A DNA stretch of 64,000 nt from Lyophyllum atratum (GCA_014905825.1 JACGCN010000059.1:124001-188000); one strand, 5' to 3'. Shown: positions 1 to 13,564, counted from the stretch's first letter. Notes: generated by a model from the sequence alone, not told the origin. Numbers and translations are program-made.

Positions 1-395
1 CATTGCGGCTGAAATGGGCCCTTCTCTGAGTCTCATCGACATCGATTGCAGGCTGGAAGGCAGGGAGGACCCCCGACACAAGCGGAGAAATTGCTGTGAC
101 TCGTGTGACAGGGATGTCCAGGGTCTTCCTTATGCGGACCGGAGATTTGTTGTAGAGTCGGTATTCAGGCTGCGTTCTTCCTCCTCCCTGAGCCTGCACG
201 TTGCCCTCAGCTGTCTTCTAGCTCACAGGCCACCTCCCGCCGACTTTTCATTACACGCATCTCGTAACTTCCGCTGTTCCACTCAGCACTTACATACAGA
301 GCGTCCGACTTTGCCCTCACACCCCTCAAGGGTTCCTCAGCAGCCGTTTGCCCTTCTTGGAGCTCTGCAGGCAGCCATTGTTGCATTCATCGTCC
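1..395. other. upstream region of the GATA factor gene
   Basis: This stretch precedes the first credible start codon at 396. It is pyrimidine-rich in places (around 175-260) and probably holds promoter and 5' leader of the GATA gene. Open frames cross it but none has a recognisable domain or a good continuation. I see no gene here. Confidence 0.5.
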
Positions 396-3300
396 ATGGA
401 ACATCCCTCGTCGTCTTCAAGACGATATGTTGACGGGAATCTCCCAGGAAATCGCCCACATGACAGAAGTTGGTCCCCGATATCTCGTTCAACTCTCGAC
501 AACTCGTTGTCCAACCATCCGAATGCGTACAACATGAATCAACACCCATCATCTTTGAACTCCTCCGCCCACCCCTCACCTTGGTCCCAGGCGCTCAATC
601 TTGGCCAAGGTCATAATTACTCCTTGCCTGAGTTGGCCACCCATAATTTGGGACCGGACTTGACTCCAGGGATGCCGGGCTCATTCGGCAATGATTGGGG
701 GCATCCGTTTCCTGCACCTATGAACCCCAACGCGTACACTGGCCTAGCGCCAAATGCTGGCCTCCCCTCCCTCTCTTCCTCTCCCTCGGGAGGTACCCCA
801 AGTCTCTCGAGCTCTTACCACAGCTCGCACCAGACTCAAGTTTCCAGCGTGTCTCAATCAGGTTCCCCTGGTTCTTGGTCTCAATCCCAATCCCCAGTTC
901 ACTTCAAGTTTCCTCCAACTTACCCCGTAAAAACTAACGTTCCACGGTCGAGCTCAGACCTTAAGGGCAAGCTAGCAGGAGGTATGTCTCATTTTCTCCT
1001 TTTCGGTTTCAGTCTACTGACGTACTTTAATAACCTCAACCATCAGTCGACGATGGAAGGCACAGTTCTCTCTGGCCGCGGCATCATATCACTGGACCCG
1101 GATCGCTCTATCGCACGAATAGTGGTCCCAACATCGGAATGGGATTCGATCCGTCTTCGGCCCAGGTGTCGTCGGACAACCCTTCTCTCAACTATATACA
1201 TCCATATCCGACCCCAGGTGAGCGTTCAAATCCAGGCCTTCCACCATCGCTGTGGATGTCTCCTGCATCTACTTCTGTCACGTCGCCTCCAGCGTACGGT
1301 ACGCTGAACAAACAAACGTCTACTCCTCTCCCAGGATACAAGGCCTCGCACAACAGGAGTCCATATGAACGATCTCCAGTGTCCTCAAAATCACCTAGCC
1401 TTGACTCGAAATCCACGCTTTTCTCGGACATCTTCTCGGAAGAACTCTTCGGGCCCAACAGGCACTCTATATCTCCCCAGGCTACCAGTCCTTTCACCTC
1501 TCCCAGAATTCCTGGCTCTCCTGATCTGCAGTCGGTGGAAATTCCGCCTGATCCAGGGCAGCTTGCGAAGGAGGACCCGTTGGCGACCCAAGTGTGGAAA
1601 ATGTACGCGCGGACTAAGGCGACTTTACCGCATGCACAAAGGATGGAGAATCTCACCTGGAGGATGATGGCATTGGCTTTGAAGAAGAAGAAGGAGGAGG
1701 ATGACGAAGCGGCGGCGAAGGAGAATGGGAAGGGGGAGGAGCGTACTATTGAAGATTCGGCCGTTCTAGAAGCCAAATCTGAGACGTCGCAGCGCCAGGA
1801 TATACCGGAAGTAGAACCCGAGGCAGACAGGGATTCGGATGAGCGAGGTCGGCGGATCGACAAGGGCAAAACGCGGGTACGGGTCGTTGGGTTTGATGGC
1901 ACTAATCAAGATGGCTTCGAGGAAGCAGAGTAAGTCGTGTTTGGCCTAGGGAAGCTTGAGTGGGTTTTCATCAGCTTTCACAGCGTTGCACCTATGGACT
2001 GGCGAGCGATGAGCAGGTCAAGATCGCGGATATCAATGGATTGGAGGCCAACGAGTAGGTCCAGGTCAAGGCCACCTGAAGCTACGCCAACATTTGATCA
2101 GCACGGATTGCTCAATATCGCACCATATGATGCCCGGTTTGTGTTTCCCAGTGCACATGACGCCTTTAAGTCGCCAGACAGCGTCATTTTCCCTAAAGGC
2201 TCTACCAAAGGCGGGCTCTCGACATCACCCAGCATACCTATACCTGGTGCTGGATCATCGATGCTTCCGTTCGGCCGACGCAGCCCACCATATTCACTCC
2301 ACCACCCACAATCCGAACTGGCGTCTGTGTTCGAGGATCAATCTGAAGCCGCCAGCTCGTTGTGTGACAACCCCGAATCGCGGTATATGAACCCCGCCGA
2401 CTACCACCATACCCTTTCTTCTTTCAGCAGCCCAGTGTTTGCTCCCTCCTCCCTACCATCAATAGGCTTACATGGCCTCGCCAGAGTCCCTTCGGCGCCT
2501 TATGGCCACGGGATGTCGTCTGAACAACGAACCTTCCCCCGGCACGTGCGCAAGACTAGTTTTGATCATACCGTGTCCAAAGATGGTATTTTGTCCGGCT
2601 TGAGTGGACGTCACCAGGTGAATGGCAAGCCCTTGCCGCCTGATAATCTCGTAGGCATGAAGCGACGTGCGGAGACACCCCACTCCGAAAGCATGTTGCG
2701 CGCCGACCCATCCAACGTTAATGGCGCCAGTGTGTCTCTCCTTCAGTCTGAACAGTTGGACGAGAATGGCATCCCATTCCCTAGCAGCGCGTTTAATTTC
2801 TCTTTCCCACCGTATGAGGGGCTGTTTTCACTGCCCGGAGCCTCGCCTTCTTCCCCTATGGGGAGACAGGCTGAGTACAATCATTATCGCCAACAACAGC
2901 AACAACCGTCATCTGGACGCTCTTCGATCAGCAACCAGGTATACTCGTCATCTGTTGGCTCCTCTCAGCCTCCGACGAGTGAGGGCTTGTCCGCCGCGGC
3001 TGCGGCTGCCAGTGCAGTAATGGCAGAAGGGTATGCATCACTGAATGCAGCGAATCTGGCAGGGGTGGACGACTCACTGTTCGATTATGGGCAGCTCCTT
3101 GGTCTGGTATATCCCGCCTTGGATGGTTCGGGCTCGGTTGGGGGCAGGAATCCATACACCCACATCGATCCTGCGCAGATTTTGTCGGGTCAAGGTAATA
3201 GCGGTGGAGGGGCGACGGGTGGTTCTGGGGCACCAAGTGGTGACGGAGCGAGCATTCTTGGCGGGTACACCCATTTCCATCCGAGTCCATCGAGTGATGG

Positions 3301-4147
3301 GTGGGGCAATGGTGTGGGCTCCAGCGCAGATGCTTCTCCAGACTCCCATAACATCTCCAATGCGTCTACACCGTCTTCAGCGGAAGGTATCTCACAGACG
3401 CCACAGGCTTCACGGACAGCGAATGGTAGGAAATATGTTCCTCTAAAGCCGGAAGCGCTGCAGCGGAAAACGTCCCTATCTGCCGCCGGCAATGCCAATT
3501 CGCCGACCGAACTCAGGTCATCTGCCAGTACACCGGACCTTATTGGACCAGAGAAAGGCACGAGTGAGGATGGAGACCAACCTCCGACATTGTGCACCAA
3601 CTGCCAAACAACGAATACGCCGTTGTGGAGGAGAGACCCCGAGGGTCAACCGCTCTGTTCGTGATTCTGTCTCAACTACAGGAACAGGGATATACTGACT
3701 TGGGTTACAATTTTCAGGCAATGCTTGTGGATTATTTTATGTGAGTTCTCGACGTTATGTTGCGAAGAGCGTCGTGTTCATAATTTTATAGAAACTCCAC
3801 GGCGTGGTTCGTCCGTTGTCGCTCAAAACAGACGTCATCAAGAAGAGGTACGTACCTGCCACCCCTATCCCCATCATTGCCTTCTCACTAACGGCGGTTA
3901 CAGGAATAGGGCTTCTGGCACACCAGGTGGTAACTCTCGGAAAGGATCTTCCACTCTCCCCAAGCTCGCGTCATCCACAACTCGGCCTCGATCACATTCA
4001 GGTTCTTTAGCATTGGGTATGGGGAGGGGCTCTGGCCCTCCTAATGCCAGTCGTAGCGGTGCATCTGCAGCAACTACGGGGACAATCTCGATGAAGCGAC
4101 AACGACGGACTTCTACTGGACTGCAGATGACATCAACAGATACATAA
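396..4147 (+). CDS. areA: AreA/Nit2-type GATA zinc-finger transcription factor
   Basis: Likely nitrogen-metabolism regulator that binds GATA sites in the nucleus. Six exons join in frame: 396-981, 1047-1929, 1984-3656, 3718-3740, 3792-3847, 3904-4147, giving about 1154 residues. At about residues 370-410 there is a [15 protein letters not shown] block followed by a lysine/glutamate stretch, which matches the DUF1752 segment typical of AreA/Gat1 proteins. The single zinc finger near residues 1030-1080 reads C-T-N-C ... N-A-C-G and continues [19 protein letters not shown], the AreA-class type IV finger. The finger is spread over three introns, one exon being only 23 bp. Long Ser/Pro/Gly-rich linkers fill the rest. 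The start ATG at 396 ([10 protein letters not shown]) is the first in-frame one. The GATA identity is very secure. AreA orthology is inferred from DUF1752 plus finger; other fungal GATA activators are the alternative. Confidence 0.88.
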
Positions 4148-4479
4148 CTCGATATGAGTACCATTCAGCTTCGTTCTTGGTTAAGACTGCTTTAGACTGT
4201 ATCACTAGTAACTACATCTTGATTTTCCTTACTGATCATGCCACACTTCATACTACTGTCGAGAGTTGTACATTACATAGTAGTCGACGCCATGGTAGAT
4301 GTTGTTCCAACATTCATAGATTATTCCTTTGTTTTTGATGCACGGTGGTGGCGTGTCAATAGCTCCGTAACTTTGTGCTGTGAGAAATATCAGACTTGCT
4401 GCTTTGGAAGTCACTGCCAGAGCAATCTGCAGCCCCTCTGCCCATCCTGGCATCCATATTCCGCCAGCATGCTGCTCCC

Positions 4480-7400
4480 ATGCGCCAGCCCCAGCCACCA
4501 ACTGCATTTCCGTCTGGCCTACAGGCCATTGCTTCGAACGACGTGAACGGAAATAGGCAGATCCATCGTCGGGTCTCACGTACTGACCTCGATTTTGAGC
4601 AAGCTCTACGTGCGGAAGGCACAGTGATGCTCAAAGAAGGCCTGGATGTCAACTCTCTAGGTGTGGACACCAGTCCGTCCCCGATGAACGCGAGTTTCGG
4701 CTCTCCCTCCCCCTCACGACAAATCACCCCTCGAAACAACCCGCCGTCGACGCCAACTGTTGTCCCACCCACCCCCTCTCCAGCCCCTGGACCTTCTTCC
4801 TCGAGGAATGGAGGGTCCTCTTCGCAGTCGTCCTCGTCACACGACGTATTTTACGATGCAGAGGATTCTACCGCAACGGAGCGTCAGACAAACCGTCGTT
4901 CTATGTATCGGTCTCCGGGCACGTCGAGTAGCCCTGATCTTGCAACCCTGCTGCGCAAGGCAAAGGAGAAAGGAGGGGTCGTCAGTGCTCATCATAAGAG
5001 GGAGAAAAGACGCGAGTCGCCACCCCCACCATTACCAGCTGATCGGCCCTCTAGTAGTGGTCGCCAACGATCATCAACGGCGTATTCCTCAAATCCCTCG
5101 ACTCCTCAGTCAACACCATTGTCGAAGGGAAAGCTCAAATCTCCCAAGACTGATACCGGTTCAGAATGGATTCTTCCAAGCCCTCGTTCAGCAAAGGACA
5201 ATGGTACGACTAAAGTATGTATCATCTTGAGTATCAGATGGTCTATCATTAATTGTCAATAGCCGCCTAAGTCATCCGTTAGAGCAAAGACGAGCGCCTT
5301 CTTGGGCAAGATGCTTGGACAGGGGGGTGGAGGAACATACCGGGAGCGATCTGTATGAAAATCATTCGATCTTTTGTTGGACTCACGCTGAAACTTGATC
5401 ACCAACAGAAAACCGATGCAGCACCTGCAAACTCTTACCATGGATCCCCATCACTCTTCGACGCATTCACTCCTCCTGTGCCACCTATACCTGCGGAACA
5501 CCAGCGCACCCCTGTTGGCTCACCCATAGCGGATGTCTTTAGCGTGCCCCAGCGTGCACCGATTACATCAAAGCCCTTGCCGCCTATAAGCCCCAGTATG
5601 CGAGAGATCGATGATGTAGACGAACGGTCCATGGTCTTTGTGGAGAGGACCGTCTCACACGACGAACCGGCCCCCAAACTAGAATCCTTGAGCGCCGCAA
5701 AAGCTAGGAAACGGAGAAGCAGGAGTGTCGGTGATGCTGAGCTGAAGAAGGCAATGCTCATAACGTCAACCATGTCTCCACTTCCAGCAACTCCAGAGCG
5801 AAATAGCCATGCACCCCGCATCGAGGATACAACGCTGAACGGGATCCTAGACGACTTCAAAGGTGAACTCTCTCAACTAGACCCAGTTTACGGTTCTTTG
5901 GATCTTCAAGATCCATCTACTCCTGCACGGAAACTAGCTCTTCGATCGACGACTGACGGTCTCCTTTCACCTTCTTCTAATGTCCGCCCAGACATCAAGA
6001 AGTCTGCCTCGATGCCAACACCACCAGCAAGCCCCTTGCTAACCCTACAAATACCATCACCTCATCTTGATAACTCACCAAAGAAGGACCAGAGAAATCC
6101 TCCGCCTTCCCCAATCGTCCCTCCCCGCAGCTCGTCCCTTCAAATGCCGCGATCGACTGAACGACCTGTCTCCATAGGATCCCCACGCGGTGTAACGTCT
6201 AGACATGCTTCAAGCCCGCTGCGATCGAGAGCTGGGCCTCCCTTTAACCTGCCACCAAGCAGTGCCCGAGACACTGCTCGGCTCCGCACGCTCCACCGTT
6301 CAACTGCGTCCAGCTCGGAACCTTCACTCATTCCTGATGAGAAGGATGCGCGCATCTGTGAGTACATCTGTCTTGATCAATCTGCTCAGCGTTAGTCACG
6401 GCCTTTAATACTTGGACTTTTCTAGTACCTGCTCGTAGAGGCTCACAACAAGACCTTTCCGTGAATGATCTGGTGCTGAGGCGATTCTCATCTGCTGCTC
6501 AGTCGTCTACTGGCCTTGCGCCCACGCCTGCTGACGATACTGCTGCCGACATGGATGCTCGTGGACGGGAACTGGCTTCTCGATGCTGGAATGAAGACGA
6601 AGGATTCCTTGCCAAAGAAAAAATCGCAGAATGGCTTGGCGGACAGTAAGTTCTAATATTTCCCTTTGTAGCAGAACAACCTGACTTCGTTTTGCTGTAG
6701 CGGCCCCATCAACAAACTGGCCCTTCACCATTATATCAACTACTTAGATTTCTCTGGTTTGAGGCTGGATCTCGCTTTTCGGTGAGATTCACATTTTTGA
6801 TATTCTAGTTGGTGCTCAAGAGTTACAGACGCCTTTGCACTAAGCTTTATCTCAAGGGCGAGACACAACAAGTGGATCGGATCCTCGATGAATTTAGTCG
6901 ACGTTACTGGGAATGTAACCCTGGAGGTGTTTATGGAAGCGCGAGTAAGAATTCGATTGATCGAGAGGATATTTTCACTGATATACTCCCATAAGACATC
7001 GTTCACGCTGTCTCATACTCCCTCCTCCTTCTCAACACTGATCTTCATGTTGCCGAACTAACAACGCGAATGTCTCGAAGTCAATTCGTGCGAAATACCC
7101 TAACCGCAGTTCAAATGCAGCTTCAACCTTCTCCTGCGACGGAACTTTCGGTGTCCGATCTTACCTACGACGATTGCAGCAGCATCCGTGGTCCCGCCCA
7201 CGATGGTACTGAACCTCGTACTCGCTCGAAACGTAGCGATAGTATCACGAGTTGGAACAGTGTGTCTCGAGAAGGCGTGATGTCACCACCGCTTGTGCAG
7301 AAAGAAGCAAATGGTAGCACACCTTCCGTGCAACTTTCCACTGTGCACGAACCCAGAACGAGTTTAAACCCAGTTTACGGTCGTGGCTGGGAAAACGACA

Positions 7401-9243
7401 TGGAAACTCTGCTCAAAGTCAATTGTAGTCCCTTTTACCTAGCATGACGTCGTGCTGACCATATTCTCCCCTAGGAAATGTACAATGCGATTAAGAGCCA
7501 GCAGATCTTACAGCCCCTCAACAGCAGTGTCACTCGCTCTTCAGCCTCACTGAGTCCTGGTGGTGCTACGATGATGCGAAACCGCAGTATACGTAGCCAA
7601 CCTGATCGGTTGGCGACTCTAAAACGAGGCAGTATACGCGGGCTGCAGTCTATCCTTGGTGCTCAACAGGGCATCAGCCCCTATAGCAGCAACAGCAGCA
7701 TAGATGGCCGTGTAAGCCCATCGCCAAGCTTTGCGACATCGACGCATGAGGTGGGCTCAATTTCTTCCTGTTACACAATTGGGCTGACAAGCGTATCCAC
7801 GAAGGCTATGTATGGCTCAAGTTCATCCTTCCTCACGCCTACCCTCGGATTTGCGTCGAATTTATCACATACCATCATCCGTGAAGCCCAAGAAGATGAC
7901 GATCGGAGTATACGTTCTGACGGGTCTACGTCTACTACGATCAGTATCACTGACGAAGAATTGGCTCTTCTTGGAGCTCCTTGGGCCAAGGAGGGAATGC
8001 TCTGTCGGAAACAATATTGGGAGGCCACAGGAAAACGGGCCCGAGATAAGGCTTGGATGGACGTATTCGTCGTTATTCAAAAGGGCGAATTGAATATGTT
8101 CACTTTTGGCGATCATTCCAGCGGTGGCAGTGGCACCTTCGGAGGTGGGAACTGGCTTGTGAGTCGTGTTTGCCGCTATCGATTCATCTGGTCTCATAAA
8201 CGCGTCTAGGCGAATGCTGATTCCGTCGGGACCGTCCATCTTGCCCATTCCTTAGCTCACTCGCTACCACCGCCGGGATATAACCGGCAAAGACCTTATT
8301 GCATGGTTCTGACCATGGCCAATGGCGCGGTATATTTCTTTCAAGCCGGTACAGAGGAATTAGTGAACGAGTGGGTCTCGACATGCAACTATTGGGCAGC
8401 CCGCACGAGCAAGGAGCCTCTTGCTGGAGGCGTTTCCAACATGGAATATGGTTGGAATCGTGTCGCTGACCCATATGACGCCGACCCATATCCTCATGGG
8501 CGCTCACAATCCGATGCGGATTCTGTCAAAGACTATACGGACAGTCTCAGCGTTAGAAGTGGGCGAAGTAGTCGTAGTCGATTTGGTGGCTGGAGGGATG
8601 GTTCGGCCACGGTTCGGGCGACTCAGTCGCCATGGGCTCAGAAGACGTTGATCAACGATTGGAAGGCTCCTCTTCCTCCCACTGTGTCTAGTGTCCACGA
8701 CGAAGAAACTCAATTTGATGCTCTCAAGAAACACGTTTCAGCCATGAAAAAGGACCTGGAGAGGCACAATGACTTCCGTGAACCCATGACGGCCTTGGTA
8801 CGGATGCATCCCTTTTTTTCATCTTCAGCCACTGATTATCTTGCGCAGTATCAACCCAGGACAGCCAACGCGATGAAAGCGCAAAGCAATTGGGAGAAGA
8901 AGTCTCAATGGCTGCTTACTGAGATTGTCAAATACGAATCTTATATTGAGTCCTTGCAAGCCGCGATGTCGCTACGCCTCAAGAAGAGGGGCGAGAAAGG
9001 TCTGGCCACGGTTTCTCGACATTCAACGAAGCTCCCTGACAAACTTCCACAGCGTTAGAAAGGGCCTTAAATGGAACAGCTCCTTCAGACACCTCGTCGG
9101 TGGCTATGAAGGGCAAATGGACGGGCCCTGAAGAAGAAACCATCCGTGAAGAAGCTGAGCCGACTACACCAGGACCTGGACAACAATTCAGTGCCCAGCT
9201 CCATAGGAGAGAGATGGCAGATGGAGGAGAAACCGATAGTTAA
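4480..9243 (+). CDS. Sec7-PH domain Arf guanine nucleotide exchange factor
   Basis: Predicted exchange factor for Arf-family GTPases at the plasma membrane or endosomes, related to Yel1/EFA6 proteins. Ten exons join in frame (4480-5214, 5263-5352, 5409-6357, 6426-6645, 6701-6781, 6829-6944, 6996-7417, 7475-8158, 8210-8999, 9053-9243), about 1425 residues. A long Ser/Pro-rich N-terminus precedes the Sec7 domain at about 635-790, recognised by ALHHYINYLDFSGLRLDLAF, an IDRILDEF-like VDRILDEFSRRY segment and the LLLLNTDLH loop. A PH domain (about 1040-1170) starts WAKEGMLCRKQYWEATG and ends EWVSTCNYWAAR, followed by a coiled C-terminal segment typical of Sec7-PH proteins. The donor at 7418 is GTCAAT, weaker than usual, but is the join that keeps LLK-EMYNAIK in frame. 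The last exon replaces an in-frame readthrough stop at 9058. Confidence 0.88.
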
Positions 9244-9421
9244 GTTATATTTTCATGCTTCAACTTTTCCTACTCTTTTCTACATGGACCCATATGTATA
9301 TGCGATTTCCTACCTTGCTTTTCATCCTATTCTTACTTCGGATTCGTGATTGGAATATCTAAAAGTTCTGGTAAACTTCAACATGATACCCGTATAATAT
9401 CTTATAAATGTCCTATTCTGA

Positions 9422-11244
9422 TCAACATGGCCCATACTTCGCCGCCGCGACATGTGCTGCCAGGCCACTAGCGCTTGTCTTCGGTGTGAAAATGGAACCG
9501 CCCTTATTTAGCACGTCAGAATGGAATGTTGAATTAACTGTGGCTTTCCCCTTACCTGGTCTGGGGCATACCAGACAGATCCAACATCACCATTGGCGTT
9601 TGTACCATAATGGAAAACTCCAGAACTCTGCGAACCAAGCCATCCACTGTATTTCGATGTGCGTGCTGGATCGTTCGCGTTGTCAAGATAGAATTGCAGG
9701 TGCTTAGTCCAAATGCCCTAGTTTCATAGGAATATCGTGTCAGTCCTTTAGCAGACAAGCACTCATGAGGAGCATCCTAAGTCAGCCGGACTAACCTTGA
9801 ATATTTGCTGACAGGGATGCATGAGACATACGTTTCACGTTATCTAAACGAACATACCTGGTCTTGGTTGCAGACAGCCCCTCCGCGAACGGCATCGTCG
9901 CAAGATTCTCTGAGAATGTTGTTGGTGGAGAGTCGGGCAATTGTTGCATCAAGAGTAAGTTCCGCTTGCGTCAAGAGTGATTTATCACCAGTGGCAACAG
10001 AGAGAGCTGCCAATCCAGATGCAATTACTCCCTGAGACCATGCGGAGACTCGTATTCAAACATGGTCTCGAGGATTTTTCTGATTACTTACTTGATTGTA
10101 GGTCCAGGTAGTCTGCGTCCCGGGCTTAGTGTTGCTTCTTTTACGAGCCTAAAAAGCATAGATGCGTACCTGACCATTGTTCTGGCAAGTGTTGGAGTTC
10201 AATCCGTCGTTCCACAAGTTAGCCGAGTTACGCATCCCTGAACCACTGACTTGATCCGTGAAATGAGTTCCTGTCTGGTACGAAGCATATGTGTAGACCT
10301 ACGCCAAGTCCATGTCTAGGAAATCAGCGGGTAAGCAATCCGAACGCCATGAATTATATCTAAGTTCACCTTCTTCGCGTTGGCGAGATAATCCTGCCTT
10401 CCAAATCTCAAGTAACCTGAAGCAGAAAGGAGGAGGAACAATTCGTTGGTGATCGCGTTCTTGTATGTGTGGGCAGTCGACCACCAGACTAGGTTATTAT
10501 CAGCATCTCCAAAACAGAAACAAAAAAGCATCCTGACCTCCTCCGCCACAGGTACCATCCCACTGACCGGCGATGATATCGTAGATTTTGCTAGCGGAAT
10601 TCTAAAAACCGGTATTATTGACTCTGTCACTGTTGGAGGAAAAGACACCTACGAGGTACGCGCTATTGTCTTTACCGCGGCTTCCCTTGTAATCCGCCAT
10701 CTTCCACAACGCCAACACGATCCACTAGAACAAAACAACATCACTTGTACGTTCAAGCCGGCCAATGTTATTCATGCATACCCCAGCATCATCATTGCTT
10801 CCGCCTAGGATGCTCTGCCAATTTGTGTTGCTGTTGAGGGCAGCTCTACCAATGAAAGAGGTATCGGCGACGGTTGAGAAGTCATCTGTCCCCGTTGCCA
10901 GCATCAAATTATGGAGGTCTTCGAGCGTGTTCTGTTCAAGTTTTATGTGGTGGCTAGGTGAGAATGATAGGTAGGACTCACTGCATCAGTCCAAAGTGAA
11001 CCACCGTTATATTGACCAGTGCCGGCGTTGAAGTAATGGTCCTGCAGGGTATGTGCGACGGACTGCAAAAAAAAAGTCCAATGTTATTGATCATCCCTAG
11101 TGACCCACTGATAGGGCCTACTAAAGCAGTGTTCAAGGTGGCCTGGCATTGCCCTCTCTTCTCAAGGGGACCCGGATGGGCAACTACTGTTGACAAGATC
11201 GCCAACAGTCCAAGTACGGGTCTCAGGCTAGCAGAAATCAGCAT
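9422..11244 (-). CDS. secreted GH76 alpha-1,6-mannanase-like enzyme
   Basis: Predicted glycoside hydrolase family 76 enzyme acting on alpha-1,6-mannan outside the cell or in wall remodelling. It begins with a clear signal peptide (MLISASLRPVLGLLAILSTVVA) ending before a HPGPLEKR-like propeptide site. About nine short introns split the gene. Family landmarks in order are a GGSNDDAG segment running into WIVLALWKMADYK, which carries the paired catalytic aspartates; YKNAITNELFL; a WNDGLN-like segment near 10210; NTWTYNQGVI-like sequence near 10110; and a C-terminus with WYAPDQ joined across an intron to GGSIFTPKTSASGLAAHVA. The last exon ends at a TGA at 9422-9424. Start at 11244 is chosen because it opens the signal peptide. 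The Asp pair is present, so it is probably active. Exact internal splice sites are not all fixed. Confidence 0.8.
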
Positions 11245-11291
11245 CGTCCAAAGCGGGAGATGATTCCAGTGGCCAGAAGTTGGCCCGCGCC

Positions 11292-11297
11292 TTATAA
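11292..11297 (-). promoter_or_regulatory. TATA-like element upstream of the GH76 gene
   Basis: A TTATAA element lies about 48 bp before the start codon at 11244, in the position expected for a fungal TATA box. Inference from sequence and spacing only. Confidence 0.35.
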
Positions 11298-12124
11298 CGG
11301 ATTGACTTCAGCTTCTAATTGCGATGCTAGGAACATAGCCCTAGTTACTCGCCCCGCGGGCGCGGGCAAGGTGACGACATCAGGGGATCTGTTTTGAGCT
11401 ACAATGTGATCCGTGATATCATGGTCGTCGTGAATCCACCTGTTGAAACAAGGCTCTGAAACTGCAGGCGACCTCCATTGCACATGGTTCTAGCGCGCAG
11501 AGTATGGTGGTAGAACAGAGTAGACGGAGAAATCTATGGGAATGATGATGGTAGGAGGGTCAGGCTGGTCGATTGAGTCGTCATATGATGATATCGAAGA
11601 TGAGAATCCACATCAAAATCTTTATATTTCAGTATGGCATGTGCACCCTAGGTTTTTTTAGACCAGCACCGCACCATGAAGATGTGTTCGCCATGCGACA
11701 AGGACGTAGAAGAGTTACAACAAGCGAGTCGGGCCTTTTAGAGACCGTGCGCATGGATTGGAATGTCGGCTGAGAGAAATGATAACTCTCCATCCATTCT
11801 GAAATGCTTTGAGAGTTGATGCAATGCCCACTGCTTCGTGATATAGGCAACAGGAAAGATATGGTGTTGACAGTTGAACGTTGACGATGAGCTTACGTGA
11901 AGTTCGCGTTGTAGATTTACGGGAAGCAACAATTATAAACAACACGAGGACCGAAAAAGGTCAACGCTATGCCTTGCTTTCGACAGCGTCTGTTGCTTCT
12001 CTTTACACTTGCAGTGCTGCATTTCGAATGATGCAGCTGTGATCAACTTTGTACCTCCACATTCAACGTTGATTAAGCACGGGTATTGGATTATTGTACA
12101 TGGGTTCCAGGAAGTTCGAAATGC
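11298..12124. other. intergenic region without a gene
   Basis: Lies between the GH76 promoter and the 3' end of the first TDT transporter. Open frames are short and overlap randomly on both strands. A GC-rich patch near 11350-11370 stands out but I see no gene, repeat or RNA. Confidence 0.4.
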
Positions 12125-13564
12125 CTATGCCGGGCTCCGAGGGCAATTAGACCCTTCAGAGGACGACATCTCTGTCGTTTTACCGACAGGTATTGAGTTT
12201 TCGGAGGTAAGGCAGGGTGCGACAAATATCGACGTATTCCATATTGCAGGAATTGTCTTGAGGAATACAAATATCCAAAGAATGAGATCAAGAACTGCAA
12301 ATTCTCTTGAGCGCCACATCACACAAATGAAGGATACAACTCACTGGACCATATGGCTCCGAAGTACTTGAAAAATGGGCTGTTGAGCACAACTCCGAGT
12401 TCCACCGAAAGAAGGCCAAAAACACCAGTTGGGAAGATGATGCCCCAGTAGGCGAGTGCGAAGGGTATAGTCTGCTTACGAACGACAGCATAAACGGATA
12501 TTAATGAGATCATCGCCCAGGCTATTCCCATGGACCAAAGAGTCCATGCAGCACAAAAACACGCGGAATACAGTAGTTGGCCTGTTAAAGCAGCCGAGGG
12601 AAAGGTATCCCCTAGATGCAATGGAAGGAGAACCGATAAATTTTGCCCATTGACGAGAAAGGAGAAACCTCCTTGCCCTAGAGGGCCAAGCGTAATGAAG
12701 GCAGAGAGGATAAGGGAGGTGTCGGGGGGACCATGTAGAACCAGGCGTGTGAGATATACCGTGAGGATCATAAGGGCAAGCGACAGTCCCATGATAAGTG
12801 CCGTGAATGAGACTCCCGTGGTGACAAGAGCGTGGTAGATCGAATGATTGAGCAAGGCTTTTGACAAGAGACCACCCGTGGATGACGCGACAATCAGGGT
12901 GACCATAGGAAGGACCCAGACGGACGCCATTTTGGATAGCGAGTGGTGGTGTGTTGTCATCCTGGCGACGAAGTTCAACATAAGGCTTCCACAAGGGAGG
13001 GAGAACTTTTAGGACTCACATAGCAAACAGCATCCCAAATGCACAGAGGAAGGAGATTGCCATATCTACCCACCAAAAGGCCCATAATGTATAAAGGAAC
13101 CCTGTTCCAGCAAATGACCACTGCTGATTTGCTGTGAGCGCACTGTTAATCAAAGTCGCGGCCCCCATGGGAAACGCCCCAACGAAGAGACTTTGTGCAG
13201 GGTGCGAGAGCATTTTTCGCCACATCTTTCAATTTTGAGTCGAGCAAGATCATGGCGAAGGCGTGACGCAAGACGTACCTCTGGGAATAGGCAGTACCGC
13301 GCGACCGTCAATCCACAGAACAGCACAAACAGTGCCAAGTTCAAGAAGAAAAACATAAGGGAGATCACTTCAAGCGTCAAGGAGCCTGCGCCGAAAGGAA
13401 ATCGCGATACGAGTGATGATATAACTCCTGTTCCCATTATTACTGCGAACCATGCCGGCGTGAAATTGCTGTAGAGATAGGTTAGTATGTCAGAGCACAA
13501 TAATCCATGCATATTTGACTCACCGGATACACTCCTTGAGGCTCTTCCGGCGGCGGGAGGGCAT
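12125..13564 (-). CDS. TDT/Ssu1-type anion (sulfite or C4-dicarboxylate) transporter, copy 1
   Basis: Predicted plasma-membrane exporter of the tellurite-resistance/dicarboxylate (SLAC1/Ssu1) family. The start at 13564 gives a short basic N-terminus (MPSRRRKSLKECIR) joined across a canonical intron with a CTAAC branch site to NFTPAWFAVIMGTGVI, the family signature. Further exons carry about ten hydrophobic segments, including FVGAFPMGAATLIN, WVLPMVTLIVASSTGG and a SAFITLGPLGQGG loop. The final exon is reached by an intron that keeps GAIWS joined to KFAVLDLILWIFVFLK and ends at 12125; without it the frame stops prematurely at 12319. It is a close tandem paralogue of the gene at 14338-15880 with matching intron positions. 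Substrate (sulfite, malate or nitrate) cannot be told from sequence alone. Confidence 0.83.

Noticed and set aside
14..433. Open frame of 139 codons at the left edge
   Set aside because: Composition is not protein-like, no domain, and it overlaps the GATA gene start in another frame.
1192..1902. Long minus-strand frame inside the GATA gene
   Set aside because: Shadow of the coding strand; the plus strand carries the DUF1752-like segment.
4396..4479. Upstream extension of the Sec7-PH frame
   Set aside because: The extension has no ATG; the first ATG in frame is at 4480.
9000..9058. Stop at 9058 as the end of the Sec7-PH gene
   Set aside because: A GTCTGG-CACAG intron (9000-9052) removes it and leads to a protein-like C-terminal exon ending at 9243.
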